The notes below the pieces were generated by a model, which saw nothing but the letters and a program-made list of their open reading frames with translations, was not told where the DNA came from and did not search any database. Of a stretch of DNA of 64,000 bases, positions 25,572-36,000 are shown in pieces. Origin of the DNA: Verrucomicrobiaceae bacterium (GTDB taxonomy: Bacteria; Verrucomicrobiota; Verrucomicrobiia; Verrucomicrobiales; Verrucomicrobiaceae); assembly GCA_016795465.1 (NCBI GenBank), contig JAEUHK010000092.1, positions 1 through 64,000 on the forward strand, in the 5' to 3' direction. The stretch's first letter is position 1. Every line of letters starts with the position of its first letter. Both the position numbers and the translations under genes were made by a program.

Positions 25572-26914
25572 AAACACTCCTCGTTCTCCTCGCCCTCGGC
25601 ACATCGCTCGTCGCGGCTCCAAAGCCGAACATCGTCATCTTTTACCTCGATGACATGGGCTGGGCTCAGCCGGGCGCTTACGGTGGCAAACTGGCTCCGA
25701 CGCCGAACATGGACCGCATCGCGGCGGATGGCGTGCGCTTCACGAATGGCTACTCGAGCGGCTGCGTGTGCTCGCCTGGGCGTGTGGGGTTGATGACGGG
25801 TCGTTATCAGGCGCGAACCGGTCATGATGCGAATCCGACGCGGGAGGGTCGCGAGTTGCTGCTGAGCGAAAAGACGATGGCGCAGCATTTGAAGCCCGCG
25901 GGTTACACGACGGGCATCGTCGGCAAATGGCATCTCGGCGACACCGCGCCCGAGTTCATGCCGTTGGCGCGTGGCTTTGATTTCGCGATGGGCACGGTCG
26001 GAAACCTCGGCGAGGGCAAAGGGCCGTCGTTTTATCGCGGCAGCGAGCTGCTCCAAGAGCTCGACGGCGCTCCGGTGACCTCGCCGGTGTATGCGAAGGA
26101 GGCCTGCGGCTTCATCGACGCGAACAAGGAGAAGCCGTTCTTCCTGTATCTGTCGTTCAACGCCGTGCATTCGCCCGTCGTGGCCTCGCCGCACTGGCTG
26201 GAGAAGTTCAAGCACCTCGACAAACGCCAGCAAGGCTACGCCGCGCTCATTGGCGAGGCCGATGAAGCCATCGGCACGGTGATGACCAAGCTGCGCGATC
26301 TGAAGCTCGAGGAAAACACGCTCCTCTTTGTCATCAGCGACAACGGCGGCGCCTCACCCGAAGCCGAGCAGATGGGATTGCGTGGTCGGAAGTGGTTCGT
26401 TTGGGAGGGCGGCATCCGCGTGACCTGGATGGCGCAGTGGAAAGGCACGATCCCCGGCAATCGCGTAGTGAATGATCCGGTGATTCAGCTCGATGTGTTG
26501 CCGACGGCGCTGGCGGCCGCGGAAAGTGGAACAGGTTTTCAACCTGTTCAGGACGAGTTGAAAACTCGTCCTACGTTGGATGGCGTGAATCTGCTCCCGC
26601 TGCTCAAAGGCGAGACCGACAAGCTCGCGCCGCGTGAGCTTTACTTCCGCTTTGGCGTGCAGCACGCCGTTCGGCAGGGCGATTGGAAGCTGGTGAAAGC
26701 TTCCAAAGACATGGAGCCGATGCTGGTGAACCTCGCCACCGATCCCGGCGAGCAACGCGACCTCAGCGCCGAGAATCCGGCGAAGAAAGCCGCACTGACC
26801 GCTCTCTTCGATAAGTGGAATGCCAGCATGCAGCCGCCACGTTGGGAAGATCAACGCTGGAATGGCGATCCCGATCGAAAGACGGACAAAAAGAAGAAAA
26901 AGAAGGCGAAGTGA
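25568..26914 (+). CDS. Exported sulfatase 7 with lysine-rich tail
   Basis: A 448-residue sulfatase with a signal peptide (about 1-17). The formylglycine site is C68-S-P-G-R, preceded by C66. FYLDDMGWAQPG, GKWHLGD and SDNGGA are present. A type B repeat is in frame at 26526-26574, encoding ESGTGFQPVQDELKTRP before TLDGVNLLPLLKGE. The C-terminus is DRKTDKKKKKKAK. It is the third member of the overlapping set 5-6-7. Its repeat closely matches that of sulfatase 4 although the rest of the two proteins is less alike. Confidence 0.9.
   Translation: MKTLLVLLALGTSLVAAPKPNIVIFYLDDMGWAQPGAYGGKLAPTPNMDRIAADGVRFTNGYSSGCVCSPGRVGLMTGRYQARTGHDANPTREGRELLLSEKTMAQHLKPAGYTTGIVGKWHLGDTAPEFMPLARGFDFAMGTVGNLGEGKGPSFYRGSELLQELDGAPVTSPVYAKEACGFIDANKEKPFFLYLSFNAVHSPVVASPHWLEKFKHLDKRQQGYAALIGEADEAIGTVMTKLRDLKLEENTLLFVISDNGGASPEAEQMGLRGRKWFVWEGGIRVTWMAQWKGTIPGNRVVNDPVIQLDVLPTALAAAESGTGFQPVQDELKTRPTLDGVNLLPLLKGETDKLAPRELYFRFGVQHAVRQGDWKLVKASKDMEPMLVNLATDPGEQRDLSAENPAKKAALTALFDKWNASMQPPRWEDQRWNGDPDRKTDKKKKKKAK
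26526..26574 (+). repeat. Intragenic double-hairpin repeat, type B (49 bp)
   Basis: GAACAGG/CCTGTTC and GGACGAGTT/AACTCGTCC form two hairpins in tandem. It is the same length and at the same protein position as the unit in sulfatase 4. Confidence 0.8.
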
Positions 26915-27013
26915 CGGTTTCGTCGAATCTGAGCCTTCGAGCAATCATTGGACGAACTTTGGAATACGGGGATAAAAGGTGCTCTCATGAGAAACCTCGC
27001 GGGCATCCACAGC

Positions 27014-27706
27014 ATGACATCTGACTTCGTTGTTCCTCCGCCACACCGGCGGCGCTTCATCGGTCAGATGTGCGGCATCGGAGCCTTCGCCAGCGGGTTG
27101 ATGCCAACCTTTCTCGAATCCAAAGACACCATGCAGACCATCGCGAATCCACGACTCTTCACCTTCGTCGGCGGCGACAGCGGTGGCTGGCAGGTGATCG
27201 CTCGCAAAACGGTGATTGGCGAGCCTTTGCCCACGGTGAAGCGCCTGGACATCGTCATCGGAGAGGTCAAAGAGCTGCCAGAGAATGCTCTGTGGAAGCT
27301 GAGCGGTGTCACGAGCAACGAGCGCTATGTGACGCGGCCCGAGAAAGACCAGCTCGCGGCGAAACAGGTCACCATCGGCCGGCCGGAGGCCACGCATGCC
27401 GCGATGATTCCGATTCGGAAGAACGCCAAATGGTGGGCGCTGACCCAGGACGAGCGTCGCGCCATTTTCGAGGAGAGTTCCCACCACATCAAAATCGGCA
27501 TGAAGTATCTGCCAGCCATCGCCCGTCGCCTGCATCACTGCCGTGACCTGGCCGAGCCGCAGCCCTTCGACTTCATCACCCTGTTTGACTACACCAAAGC
27601 CGACTCCTCCGCCTTCGAAGACATGGTCGCGGAATTGCGCACAACCGAAGAATGGAAATATGTCGAGCGTGAGATCGACTTCCGCATGGTGCGTGAAGCC
27701 AAGTGA
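27014..27706 (+). CDS. Chlorite-dismutase-like haem protein, probably Tat-exported
   Basis: A 230-residue protein. The ATG at 27014 was chosen because it places HRRRFIGQMCGIGAFASG, a Tat-like signal, near the N-terminus; ATGs at 26948 and 26987 are also in frame. The C-terminal half is a chlorite-dismutase domain: AKWWALTQDERRAIFEESSH, IGMKYLPAIARRLHHCRDL and PFDFITLFDY. H158 is a candidate proximal haem ligand and R177 lies where chlorite dismutases have the distal arginine. Family members either decompose chlorite or decarboxylate coproporphyrin; an exported protein fits the first better, but neither is demonstrated. Confidence 0.78.
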   Translation: MTSDFVVPPPHRRRFIGQMCGIGAFASGLMPTFLESKDTMQTIANPRLFTFVGGDSGGWQVIARKTVIGEPLPTVKRLDIVIGEVKELPENALWKLSGVTSNERYVTRPEKDQLAAKQVTIGRPEATHAAMIPIRKNAKWWALTQDERRAIFEESSHHIKIGMKYLPAIARRLHHCRDLAEPQPFDFITLFDYTKADSSAFEDMVAELRTTEEWKYVEREIDFRMVREAK

Positions 27707-27726
27707 ACCCGCCCGCCTGTCCTAGA

Positions 27727-28599
27727 ATGAAACATCTCCTTCTTCCTCTTCTCCTTCTCGCGAGTTGCAGCAGCCAGCCGGGCAGCACGCCGGGGAGTTT
27801 GCCGCCGACGGGGTTTGGCATGCCGCAGATCATCAATGTGTCGGCGTATGATCCGAAGGAGCGGCAGCTGAATGGCGTGGGCTTCTCGGAGCATGATGTG
27901 AGTGCCTTGCGGGCGAATGGTGCGAGCGGTTTGATCGCGAGAGCGGGGAAGGGCGGTAATCTCGATGAGAAGTGTGCGAGCTTTCTGGCCTCGGCGGATC
28001 GCGAGGGCATGCTGCCGGGCATTTACTACCGCGTGCAGCGGCATGTGGATGCGGTGGCGCAGGCGGATCAGTTCGTGAATCGCGCGATGTCGCTGGCTCG
28101 CAGCCGTGCGTGGAATGCGTCATCGTTGCTGCTGTGCGGTGATTTTGATGGTGATCTGCCGTTGTCGGCCATTTTGCGCTTCATGGATCGCGTGGAAGCA
28201 CGCACGGGTGTGGTGCCGGTGGCGTATCTGGAGAACAGCACGCAGCTCAAGCAGACGCTCAGCGGCGCGGATGCGGCCTCGAAGGCGAAACTGCGGCGCA
28301 TGCCCTACTGGCTGGCTTTGTATGCGCACGATAGCGGTGCGGGGCCGGTGTATCCGGCACCGGGAAATCCCGCCGGGCTGGTCGATCAGTATGATGTGTG
28401 GTCAAACTGGACGATGTGGCAGTATGGGGGTGTCGATTGGCAGGGTGGTCGCTCGCGGCCGAAGGTTTACAATCATGGTCGCTACCGCTTTCCGCCTTAC
28501 TTTGGCAATCTCGACCGGCCGACCGAGCGGAATGTGTTTCACGGCTCGCACGCGGCGCTGGCGGGATTCTGGCAGCAGCATGGTTTGCGACTTCGTTGA
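27727..28599 (+). CDS. GH25-like (lysozyme-type) lipoprotein
   Basis: A 290-residue protein with a lipoprotein signal: LLLLASC, with the cysteine at about 14. The mature part resembles glycoside hydrolase family 25: a start like INVSAYDPKERQLNGVGFSE, a middle ALRANGASGLIARAGKGG and LPGIYYRVQRHVDAVAQADQFV, then WLALYAH, and a closing WTMWQYGGVDWQGG. GH25 enzymes cut peptidoglycan with a D-x-E pair on strand 4; here the equivalent place reads CGDFDGD, with D where E is expected. The enzyme may be inactive or altered. It lies between the chlorite-dismutase-like gene and sulfatase 8. Confidence 0.72.
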   Translation: MKHLLLPLLLLASCSSQPGSTPGSLPPTGFGMPQIINVSAYDPKERQLNGVGFSEHDVSALRANGASGLIARAGKGGNLDEKCASFLASADREGMLPGIYYRVQRHVDAVAQADQFVNRAMSLARSRAWNASSLLLCGDFDGDLPLSAILRFMDRVEARTGVVPVAYLENSTQLKQTLSGADAASKAKLRRMPYWLALYAHDSGAGPVYPAPGNPAGLVDQYDVWSNWTMWQYGGVDWQGGRSRPKVYNHGRYRFPPYFGNLDRPTERNVFHGSHAALAGFWQQHGLRLR

Positions 28600-28638
28600 A
28601 CGATTCGCAGTGTGCGGCCGTTCTCGCGGCAGATCGTC

Positions 28639-30033
28639 ATGAAACGCCTGCTGCTCGCTCTTTGCCTCCTTTCCGCTTCGTTGTCCGCAGCGGAGAGGCC
28701 GAATGTCATCTTCATCCTCGCAGATGACCTCGGCTGGGGCGATTTGAGCTGCTACGGGCATCCGTATGCGAAGACGCCGAACCTCGACAAGCTCGCAGCG
28801 GCCGGCACACGCTTCACCAAGTTCCATGCGACGGGTGTGACGTGCTGCCCGGCACGCACGGGGCTCATGACGGGCAAGTTTACGGCGACGTTTCAGAAGT
28901 ATCCGTCGAGTTTCGGCTTCGGTGATCGCGTGACGATCACGGAGTTGCTGAAGAAAAACGGCTACGCCACCGGCCATGTTGGTAAGTGGCACATCGGCAG
29001 CGTGATGGAGCCGGGCACCTATGGCATCGATGTGATCGGCGCGGAGGAAAAGGAAGGTGGCAAGCGCAAGCAGGTCACCGGTGACCGCAGCCGCGATGCG
29101 CCGATGTATGATCAGGCGATCGCGTTCATCGAGAAGCACAAAGCGGGTCCGTTTTATCTCAACATCTGGGATCACATCTCGCATCATCCGGTAAATCCAT
29201 CGCCAGCGGTCCTGGAGCGCTTTGGAGCGCTGGAATTCGACGAATCGAAGTTCACGCCGGCGATGCGCGAGAAGTTCGCGACGTGCAAAAAGCTTGGCGG
29301 TGACCCGGCGGCGCACCTGCGAGCCTTTCTGGCCGATGTGAAGTCGATGGACGATGAGATCGGCCGATTGCTGGCGAAAATCGATGAACTGGGTCTGCGC
29401 GAGAACACGCTCGTTGTTTTCTCCAGCGATCAAGGCGCCGCGCCATTGCGTGACACCGACGGTGACGTGGCAAAGCCGGACAAGAACGGCAAAAACAAAC
29501 GCGAGGGCAGCGACATCGACTCCATCCGGCTCAATGCGATGGGCTACGCCGGTCCGCTTTTCCGCGGTGGCAAGCACACTGACCTCGAAGGCGGCGTGTG
29601 CGTGCCGTTCATAATGCGCTGGCCATCCAAAGTGCCCAGGGGCCGTGTGGATGACGAATCGGTGCTCAGCGGCGCGGACTGGCTGCCCTCGCTGTGCGCC
29701 ATCACGGGCATCTCGATCAACGCCGCCGACTTTGATGGCGAGAATTCATCCGCAGCCTGGCTCGGCGGCACGCATGTGCGTGCGAAGCCGCTGTTCTGGA
29801 AAACGAACACGGAAAACAGTGACCCATCGATGCTCGCCGGATCGTGGAAGCTGCACGGTTCGCATCGCAGAAAGGGCACGGTGACGCTTTACAACCTCGC
29901 AAACGACCCCGGCGAGCAGAACGACCTCTCCGCCAAAGAGCCTGAGATGCTGAAAAAGCTCACCGGGCAGCTGCAGGCATGGACAGCCACGCTGCCGAAG
30001 ACTTACGAGCACGGCGACGGCAAGGAAGATTGA
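28639..30033 (+). CDS. Exported sulfatase 8
   Basis: A 464-residue sulfatase. The ATG at 28639 begins a signal peptide (MKRLLLALCLLSASLSAAE). The formylglycine site is C69-C-P-A-R, with an extra cysteine after the reactive one. The histidine motif is GKWHIG, and SSDQGA replaces the usual DNG, a change at a metal-site residue (N to Q). No palindromic insert is present. The stop codon lies inside a perfect hairpin. Confidence 0.88.
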   Translation: MKRLLLALCLLSASLSAAERPNVIFILADDLGWGDLSCYGHPYAKTPNLDKLAAAGTRFTKFHATGVTCCPARTGLMTGKFTATFQKYPSSFGFGDRVTITELLKKNGYATGHVGKWHIGSVMEPGTYGIDVIGAEEKEGGKRKQVTGDRSRDAPMYDQAIAFIEKHKAGPFYLNIWDHISHHPVNPSPAVLERFGALEFDESKFTPAMREKFATCKKLGGDPAAHLRAFLADVKSMDDEIGRLLAKIDELGLRENTLVVFSSDQGAAPLRDTDGDVAKPDKNGKNKREGSDIDSIRLNAMGYAGPLFRGGKHTDLEGGVCVPFIMRWPSKVPRGRVDDESVLSGADWLPSLCAITGISINAADFDGENSSAAWLGGTHVRAKPLFWKTNTENSDPSMLAGSWKLHGSHRRKGTVTLYNLANDPGEQNDLSAKEPEMLKKLTGQLQAWTATLPKTYEHGDGKED

Positions 30034-30048
30034 GCCCTGGAGGCTCAA
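30030..30048 (+). terminator. Hairpin over the stop codon of sulfatase 8
   Basis: TTGAGCC (30030-30036), loop of 5, GGCTCAA (30042-30048). The stop TGA is at 30031-30033. No T tract follows, so termination is uncertain. Confidence 0.4.
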
Positions 30049-30092
30049 GTGAAGCTTGGCGGGATGCGGGTGGCGGGTATGATCGGCGGCGC

Positions 30093-33000
30093 ATGTGGAA
30101 ATCACCGGCAACTGCTTCAAACCTTCGCTGCCTCGCGGCGGCGGCGGTCTTGGCTGTGTCGGTGAATGCTCAAAATGCGCCGAAGCCTTGGGCGGAGCGG
30201 GATACGAGGCTGGCGAATGAGTATCTCTCGCTGCTCGTGCAGCAGCCGGAGTATGGTCGCGTGGTCGAGCTGCTGTGGACGCTGTATGAGAAGCATGAGT
30301 CCACGAAGCTGCTGGTGGAGAATGTGGCGGCGCAGGCGGCTTCGTCGAAGCATCCGAGTGTGCTTTTGGTGCATGGGCATCTGCTGCGGCGGGCGGGCGA
30401 TCTGAAGGCGGCGGCGGCGAAGTATGACGAGGTGCTCAAACTGGACGCGGCGAATGTGTTTGCGATGCGGAGCCGGGCGGATGTGGCGGTGGAACTGAAG
30501 CAGCCGGAGGAGGCGGTGGCTTTGCTGAAGCGTCTGGCGGAAAAATCAGCCGGCACGGCGGTGTGGATTGAGATCGGCAATCTCTCGCTGGGCATCGGCA
30601 AGAACGCGGAGGCGGCCGAGGCATGGGAAAAGGCGGCGCGGATGCAGCCGGAGGATTTCACGCTGGCCCGGCAGGTGGCGCAGTTGCTCCTGCAGGCGGG
30701 TTTTCCGGAGCGTGCGGCGGCTTTCTTCTCGAAGCTCGCGGATCAAAAGGACCCGCAGCGTCGCCTCGATGCGCTTTACGATCTCGCCCGCATCTACGAG
30801 CACGCGGACCAGTTCGCGAAGGCGGATCAGGCGCTGCGTGACGGGCTGGCGCTGCTGCATTTCCGCGACGGGCGCTACTTTGATTTCTTCCGTCGCCGCG
30901 TGAGGTTGCATGAGCGTTTCGGCATGCTGGAGGATTTGCAAAAGGCGCTGCTGACCGCGGCGAAGGCGCAGCCGCCCTCGGAGCAGGCGCTGTGGGATGC
31001 GACGCGGTTTTTTGATCTCACGGTGGAGGTGGACGAGCAGGTGAAATGGCTGCGCGAGCTGGTGAAGGCCGTGCCGCAGGTCGAGGACTATCGCTGGGAG
31101 CTCGTGCGGGCACTTCTCGATCACGAAGGCGCGGCGGAGGCGGCGAAGCTGCTCGATGAACGGCTCAAAAATGATGGCAGCGATCTTCCCGCCGTCGTTT
31201 TGCTGCGCTGCGAGGCGGATCTGCGCGGTGGTGATCCTGCGGCGGCGATTGCGAGACTGGTGAAGCTGCTCGATGTGCAGGCCGGCGCGGAGGTGGAAAA
31301 GCAGGTGCTGGTGTTTGCGCAGACGCGGTCGCTCGATGCGGTGATCGAAAAGATCCTGCGTGGTCGCGTGGAGCGTGATCCGCAGAAGACGGAGGCGGTC
31401 TTTGAGCTCGCTGCTTACTATCGAGCACGTCGCGATGTGGCGGCGGAGGACAAGCTGCTGCGTGAGTTTACCAGCGGCGCGGCCACCGAGGCGGAGCGGC
31501 AGAAGCGTCTCGGCGACGCGGCGGCCTTTCTCGCCTCCAGCAACAACCTCGACAGCGCTATCATGCTGGCCCGCGAGTCGGTGGCAAAGCCTGACGCGGG
31601 TCGCGATGCCTGGCTGAGGCTCGCCGATCTGCTCGCGGAGCAGGGCGACAATGACGAAGCGGCCGAGTGGATCGAAAAAGCATGGTCGGCGAGCACGACG
31701 GATGAGGAACGCATCGACGCGGATGAGCGTCTGTTTTCGATTTTGATGGGCGGGAAGGATGAACCGGCGAAAAAGGGCCAGAAGCCCGCGGAGTTCACTT
31801 TGCCTAATGCCTTCACTGGAGCCGGTTTTGGCTCGGATGAGCCTGAGAACACGAATCGCGAAAAATTCCCCGAAGCAGTCGAGGACAAGGCGCATGAGCT
31901 TGCGGAGGCTTCGAGCAAGGGAAGCGAGGCTGAACGCTTTCGGGCACTGTGGTGGGCGGTGCGCACGCATCACACGGATGAGGGTTACGCCATTCTGCGA
32001 GGCCTTGAATTTGATGCGAAAGGCAAGCCGAGGCCGCTTTCGGCCGCGGTGGAGCAGTTGAAGCTCGATCTGGCGGTGGCGGATGAAAATCTGGCGCTGC
32101 AAGAGCGGCAGTTGAAGCGTTTGATCGAGAGCGATGCGGCGGGCCGCGTGCGTCACACGCTGCGTTTGAGCGAGTTGATGCTCGAAAGCGAGCGTCGCGC
32201 CACGGCGGAGGTCGGCGGCGCGGGCTGGCGCATGATGGGCACCTCGCCAGTGCCGGGTCTGATGGCGGCGAAGCTGCTGGAACGTGCCTACCGCGACATG
32301 CCGGACTCCGAGCAGATCCTTTCGGCGCTGACGCAGGTGTATCTGCTGCAACGCCGCACGGACGATGTGCTGGAGCTTTGGAAACAGGCCGTGAAGCGAG
32401 CGGAGGGCACCACTGCGGCGGCTTTGATGGAGCGGCACGCGGACCTGCTGCTGCGTTTGAACCGCCTCGAAGATTTCGTGCAGACGCAGGCGCTCATCTT
32501 GGAGCGTGAGACGGACATCAAGCGGCGGCGTGAGATGCTCGGACGCTGCGTGGACCGGCTGACTTTCTCCGATGCGAACGGCGGCGAGCTGGCACCGAGC
32601 GTGGTGAAGGATCGCCTGCAACTCGTGGAGAATGCCTTGCGGGGTCTTTTGCAGCGTCATCCGTTCGACGGTTTTTATCACGAGGCGCTGGCGATGGTGG
32701 CGGAGCGTCAGGGCGATCATGCGAAGGCCTTTGCAAGCATGAAGCAGGCGTATTACACCGCGCCGGAGACACCTTTCTCGCTCGATCAGCTTCGTGAGGC
32801 GGCGCTAAAGGTGGGTGATCTGAAATCCGCGATCTATTTCCAAAAACAGATCGCCGCGGCATCGCCACCGCAGGAGCTGGCGGCGGAGTCGCGGCGTCTG
32901 GTGGAGCTGCTGGAGCAGACGTTTCAAATCGACGAGGCAGATCGTGTGCGGCGTCGGCTGGAGAGCCGCTTCTCGCAGGATGTGAAGGCGCTCGATGAGC

Positions 33001-36000
33001 TGGCGAAGCACTATCAAACGACCGGTCAGGACGAGGCGGAGAAGCGTGTGTATGAGCAGGTGGTGAAGGTGCAGTCGTGGGACAGCCGCTCGCTGCTGCG
33101 TCTGGCTTTGAAGTGCCTGCGCTTTGTGGACACCGCGGCGGCGGAGAAGCATCTGGAACAGATTCTTGCGCTCAAGACGAAGGCCGCGATCACTCGCAGC
33201 GGCATGCGCGGCCCGCTGCCGTTGAGCGATGGTCGCAAAGGCGGTGGCAAGTCGCCAGTGAGCGAGCTCACGCCGTTGCTGGATTTTGCGCCGGGCATCG
33301 AGCGGCCGGAGATCGAGAAGCTGCGTGCTTTTCTCTCGATGCCGCGGCCGGAGTTTGCGGATGTGCCGGAAGATGCGGCGCTGGTGCGTCTGCGGGCCAT
33401 TGAGGAGCTGTCGAAGCTCAAAAAGCAAAGCGGTGGCAAGGCTCTCGAAGCATGGACGCGGCAGTGGAGCACCGGTTTGCACTCCGACTGGGAAAAGCTG
33501 TGGGCGCTGTTTTACAGCGGTGAAGGTGAGGAGTTTCGCAAGCTGCTGCAAACGCTGCTGAAGGCCGATCAAAGCACGCTGGAAGGCCAGTTTTGCCTGC
33601 TGTGGATGACGTTGCGCAGTCACGGCATGAACGAGGCCATCGCGTGGGCTTCACCGGGAGCTTTGATGCCGGAGGTGATCGCGGCGCGGGAACGGTTGGT
33701 GCATGCCTGCGTGTCGATGCTGGTCGATGCGGAGGGTTTTCGTTTCAGCGAAGAAGAGCTGCGGCAGCTCGGTCGGTCGAAGGTGATGCGCACCGCGGCC
33801 ATCTGGGATGTGACGGACAAGCTGAAGGGCAAGCAGCGCTATCACGAGGCTCTCGCTCTTGGCGAAGGCCTGCCACGCCAGACGATGGACAAGTCGTCGA
33901 TCTACTCGCTCTTCCTCGCTCGCATCGCGGAAAGCGCGGAGGATTGGAAGCTGGCGCGGCATTACCTTCAGGAGGCCGTGAATGCGCCGCTGCTGCCGGA
34001 AGCCTATCGCAGCCGCTTCGATACCTTCTTGTCGAGCTTTTCCTCGCTGCAACGCGTGGCGGGCTCGAAGCCCGAACGTGATGCGATCACACAAAACGCA
34101 TGGCGTCGACTCCAGCGTTCGACGCCGAGTGATCTCACGATCATCCGCCAGGCGGCTGTGGAAGGGGTGGCAGGCGCGGATGAGGCCGCGGCGAAAAAGC
34201 TCGGCGGCTTCTTCACAGGCGATTTCACCACCACGAGGCAGATGAGCGATGGGCGCGGCAATTTGATGCCGCAGGGCTCCTCTCGTTATGAGGAGGCGCA
34301 GCATGTGCGCAGTCTGTGGGAGGAAACTCGCGAGTTGCAAATGATCCTGCGCCAGCAGGGACTCGGCAATGCGATCAAAGGCACGAACGCCGAGCTGGAG
34401 CAGCGCTGGGGCACGACGATGCTGGCGCCGCGTTCCGACACGGAATTCGGCGAGTGGCGCATCCATGCGCTGCTTTCCAAACTGCGCCCGGTGGATCATT
34501 TCACGCGTTTGCGCCTCATCCGCGAGCATCTGGCGAGCGTGGACATGCACACGGAGCACAGCGTCGATACGCTGGGGAATCTCGGCAGCCGATTGGAGAG
34601 CGCCGGCATGTCTCGCGAGGCGGTGGTCGTTTATCGACAGCTCCCGGATCGAGCTCCGTCGAATCCCGATTACGCGCAGTGGCTGCTGCGAGCCTGTGAA
34701 AACTCCGGCGATGTGGAGCCTGGCTGCTCGTTCTCGTATCACCTGCTCACCGCCGAGGCTCCGAACAAGCCGCCGGCCATTGGCGACGAGGTGCTTCGCG
34801 AAAAACATGCCTTCTTCCTCACGCGGGACTTTAATCTCGACGAGCTGCGCAAGCATGCCTTTCGCGAAAAAATCTCGCAGGTGCTCGCGGGCCGCGAGCC
34901 GCATGAGATTCCGTATTTGAAGGCGTATGCGCTCTTGCAGGAACGCCTGGGCAACGAGCAGGCCGCGTTGCAGGCGTGGCAGCATTTGAAGGCGGTCTTT
35001 GCGGCGAATGATCAAAGCGGCCACGACTTCGAGGCGGAGGGTAATTTGCACCTCGCGAAGCTGCTGCAACGTCTCGCGAGGCCGAAGGAAGCCGTCGAGG
35101 CGCTGCGTGCCGTGCCGGTGAAGGAACCACTCACCGAGGTGATGACTGACACGCTCGAGCAGCGCACGCGACTCGCGGCTGCCATGGGTGACTGGAAAGA
35201 GATGGGTGAGCTGAAGGCGCAGGCCGTGGAGCTGAAATCGCTGCCCACCGTGCTCGTGATCGCCCGCGAGCTCGCCACGCATGAACGCCGCGTGGAGGCA
35301 CTGAACTTCCTCACGCAGGCCGAGCGCACGCTGAAGGACGATCATCAACGCTTCACGCTGCGGCTGGAGCAGCTCACGTTGCTCTCGCAGGATGCCGCAT
35401 GGTCGCCCGAACGAGATCGCGCACGCCTTTCCGCGCTGTTCCGCACTCCCACGCGGGATCGTGACACGTTGCTGCGCTTGCTCGACTGGCTCAAAAAGGA
35501 AGCAGAAGGCCGTCACGCCGCTGCGTGGGTCCGCGTGCTGCGTGCCGAGGCCGCCGCAGGCAGTGATCGAGCGGCGGCGGGACTCGCTTTGAGTGCTTTC
35601 GCGAGCTCGTTGGATGAAACGACGCCTGCCATCTTCCGCCAGGCCTGGGCGGATGCCATCGAGAAAGACCGACTCTGCATCGAGCTGACTGCGCAGCGAT
35701 TGCTCGAAGGCCAAAAAGCTGCGTGGGCTCGCGAGGCCTGCCAGGTGGCCGCGTCCATCCCGACGCTGCGTGAGAACGGTCGCAAGCTCCCGCTGGCCGT
35801 TCGTGTGGCGCAGGCCTTGGGCGACGAGGCGGAGGTGCGTGAGCTTTTCAATGAGACGCTTCGCATGCCTTTCCCCGGAGGCGGCCAGACCGTGGCCTGG
35901 GCGCTCGCTTTGGAAGAAACAGGCCACGCGGATCTTGCCCGCGAGCTCTTTGATGCGGCCCTGCGCCAGATCGAGGCCGGCGAGAGCTTGCAGCCGGAGA

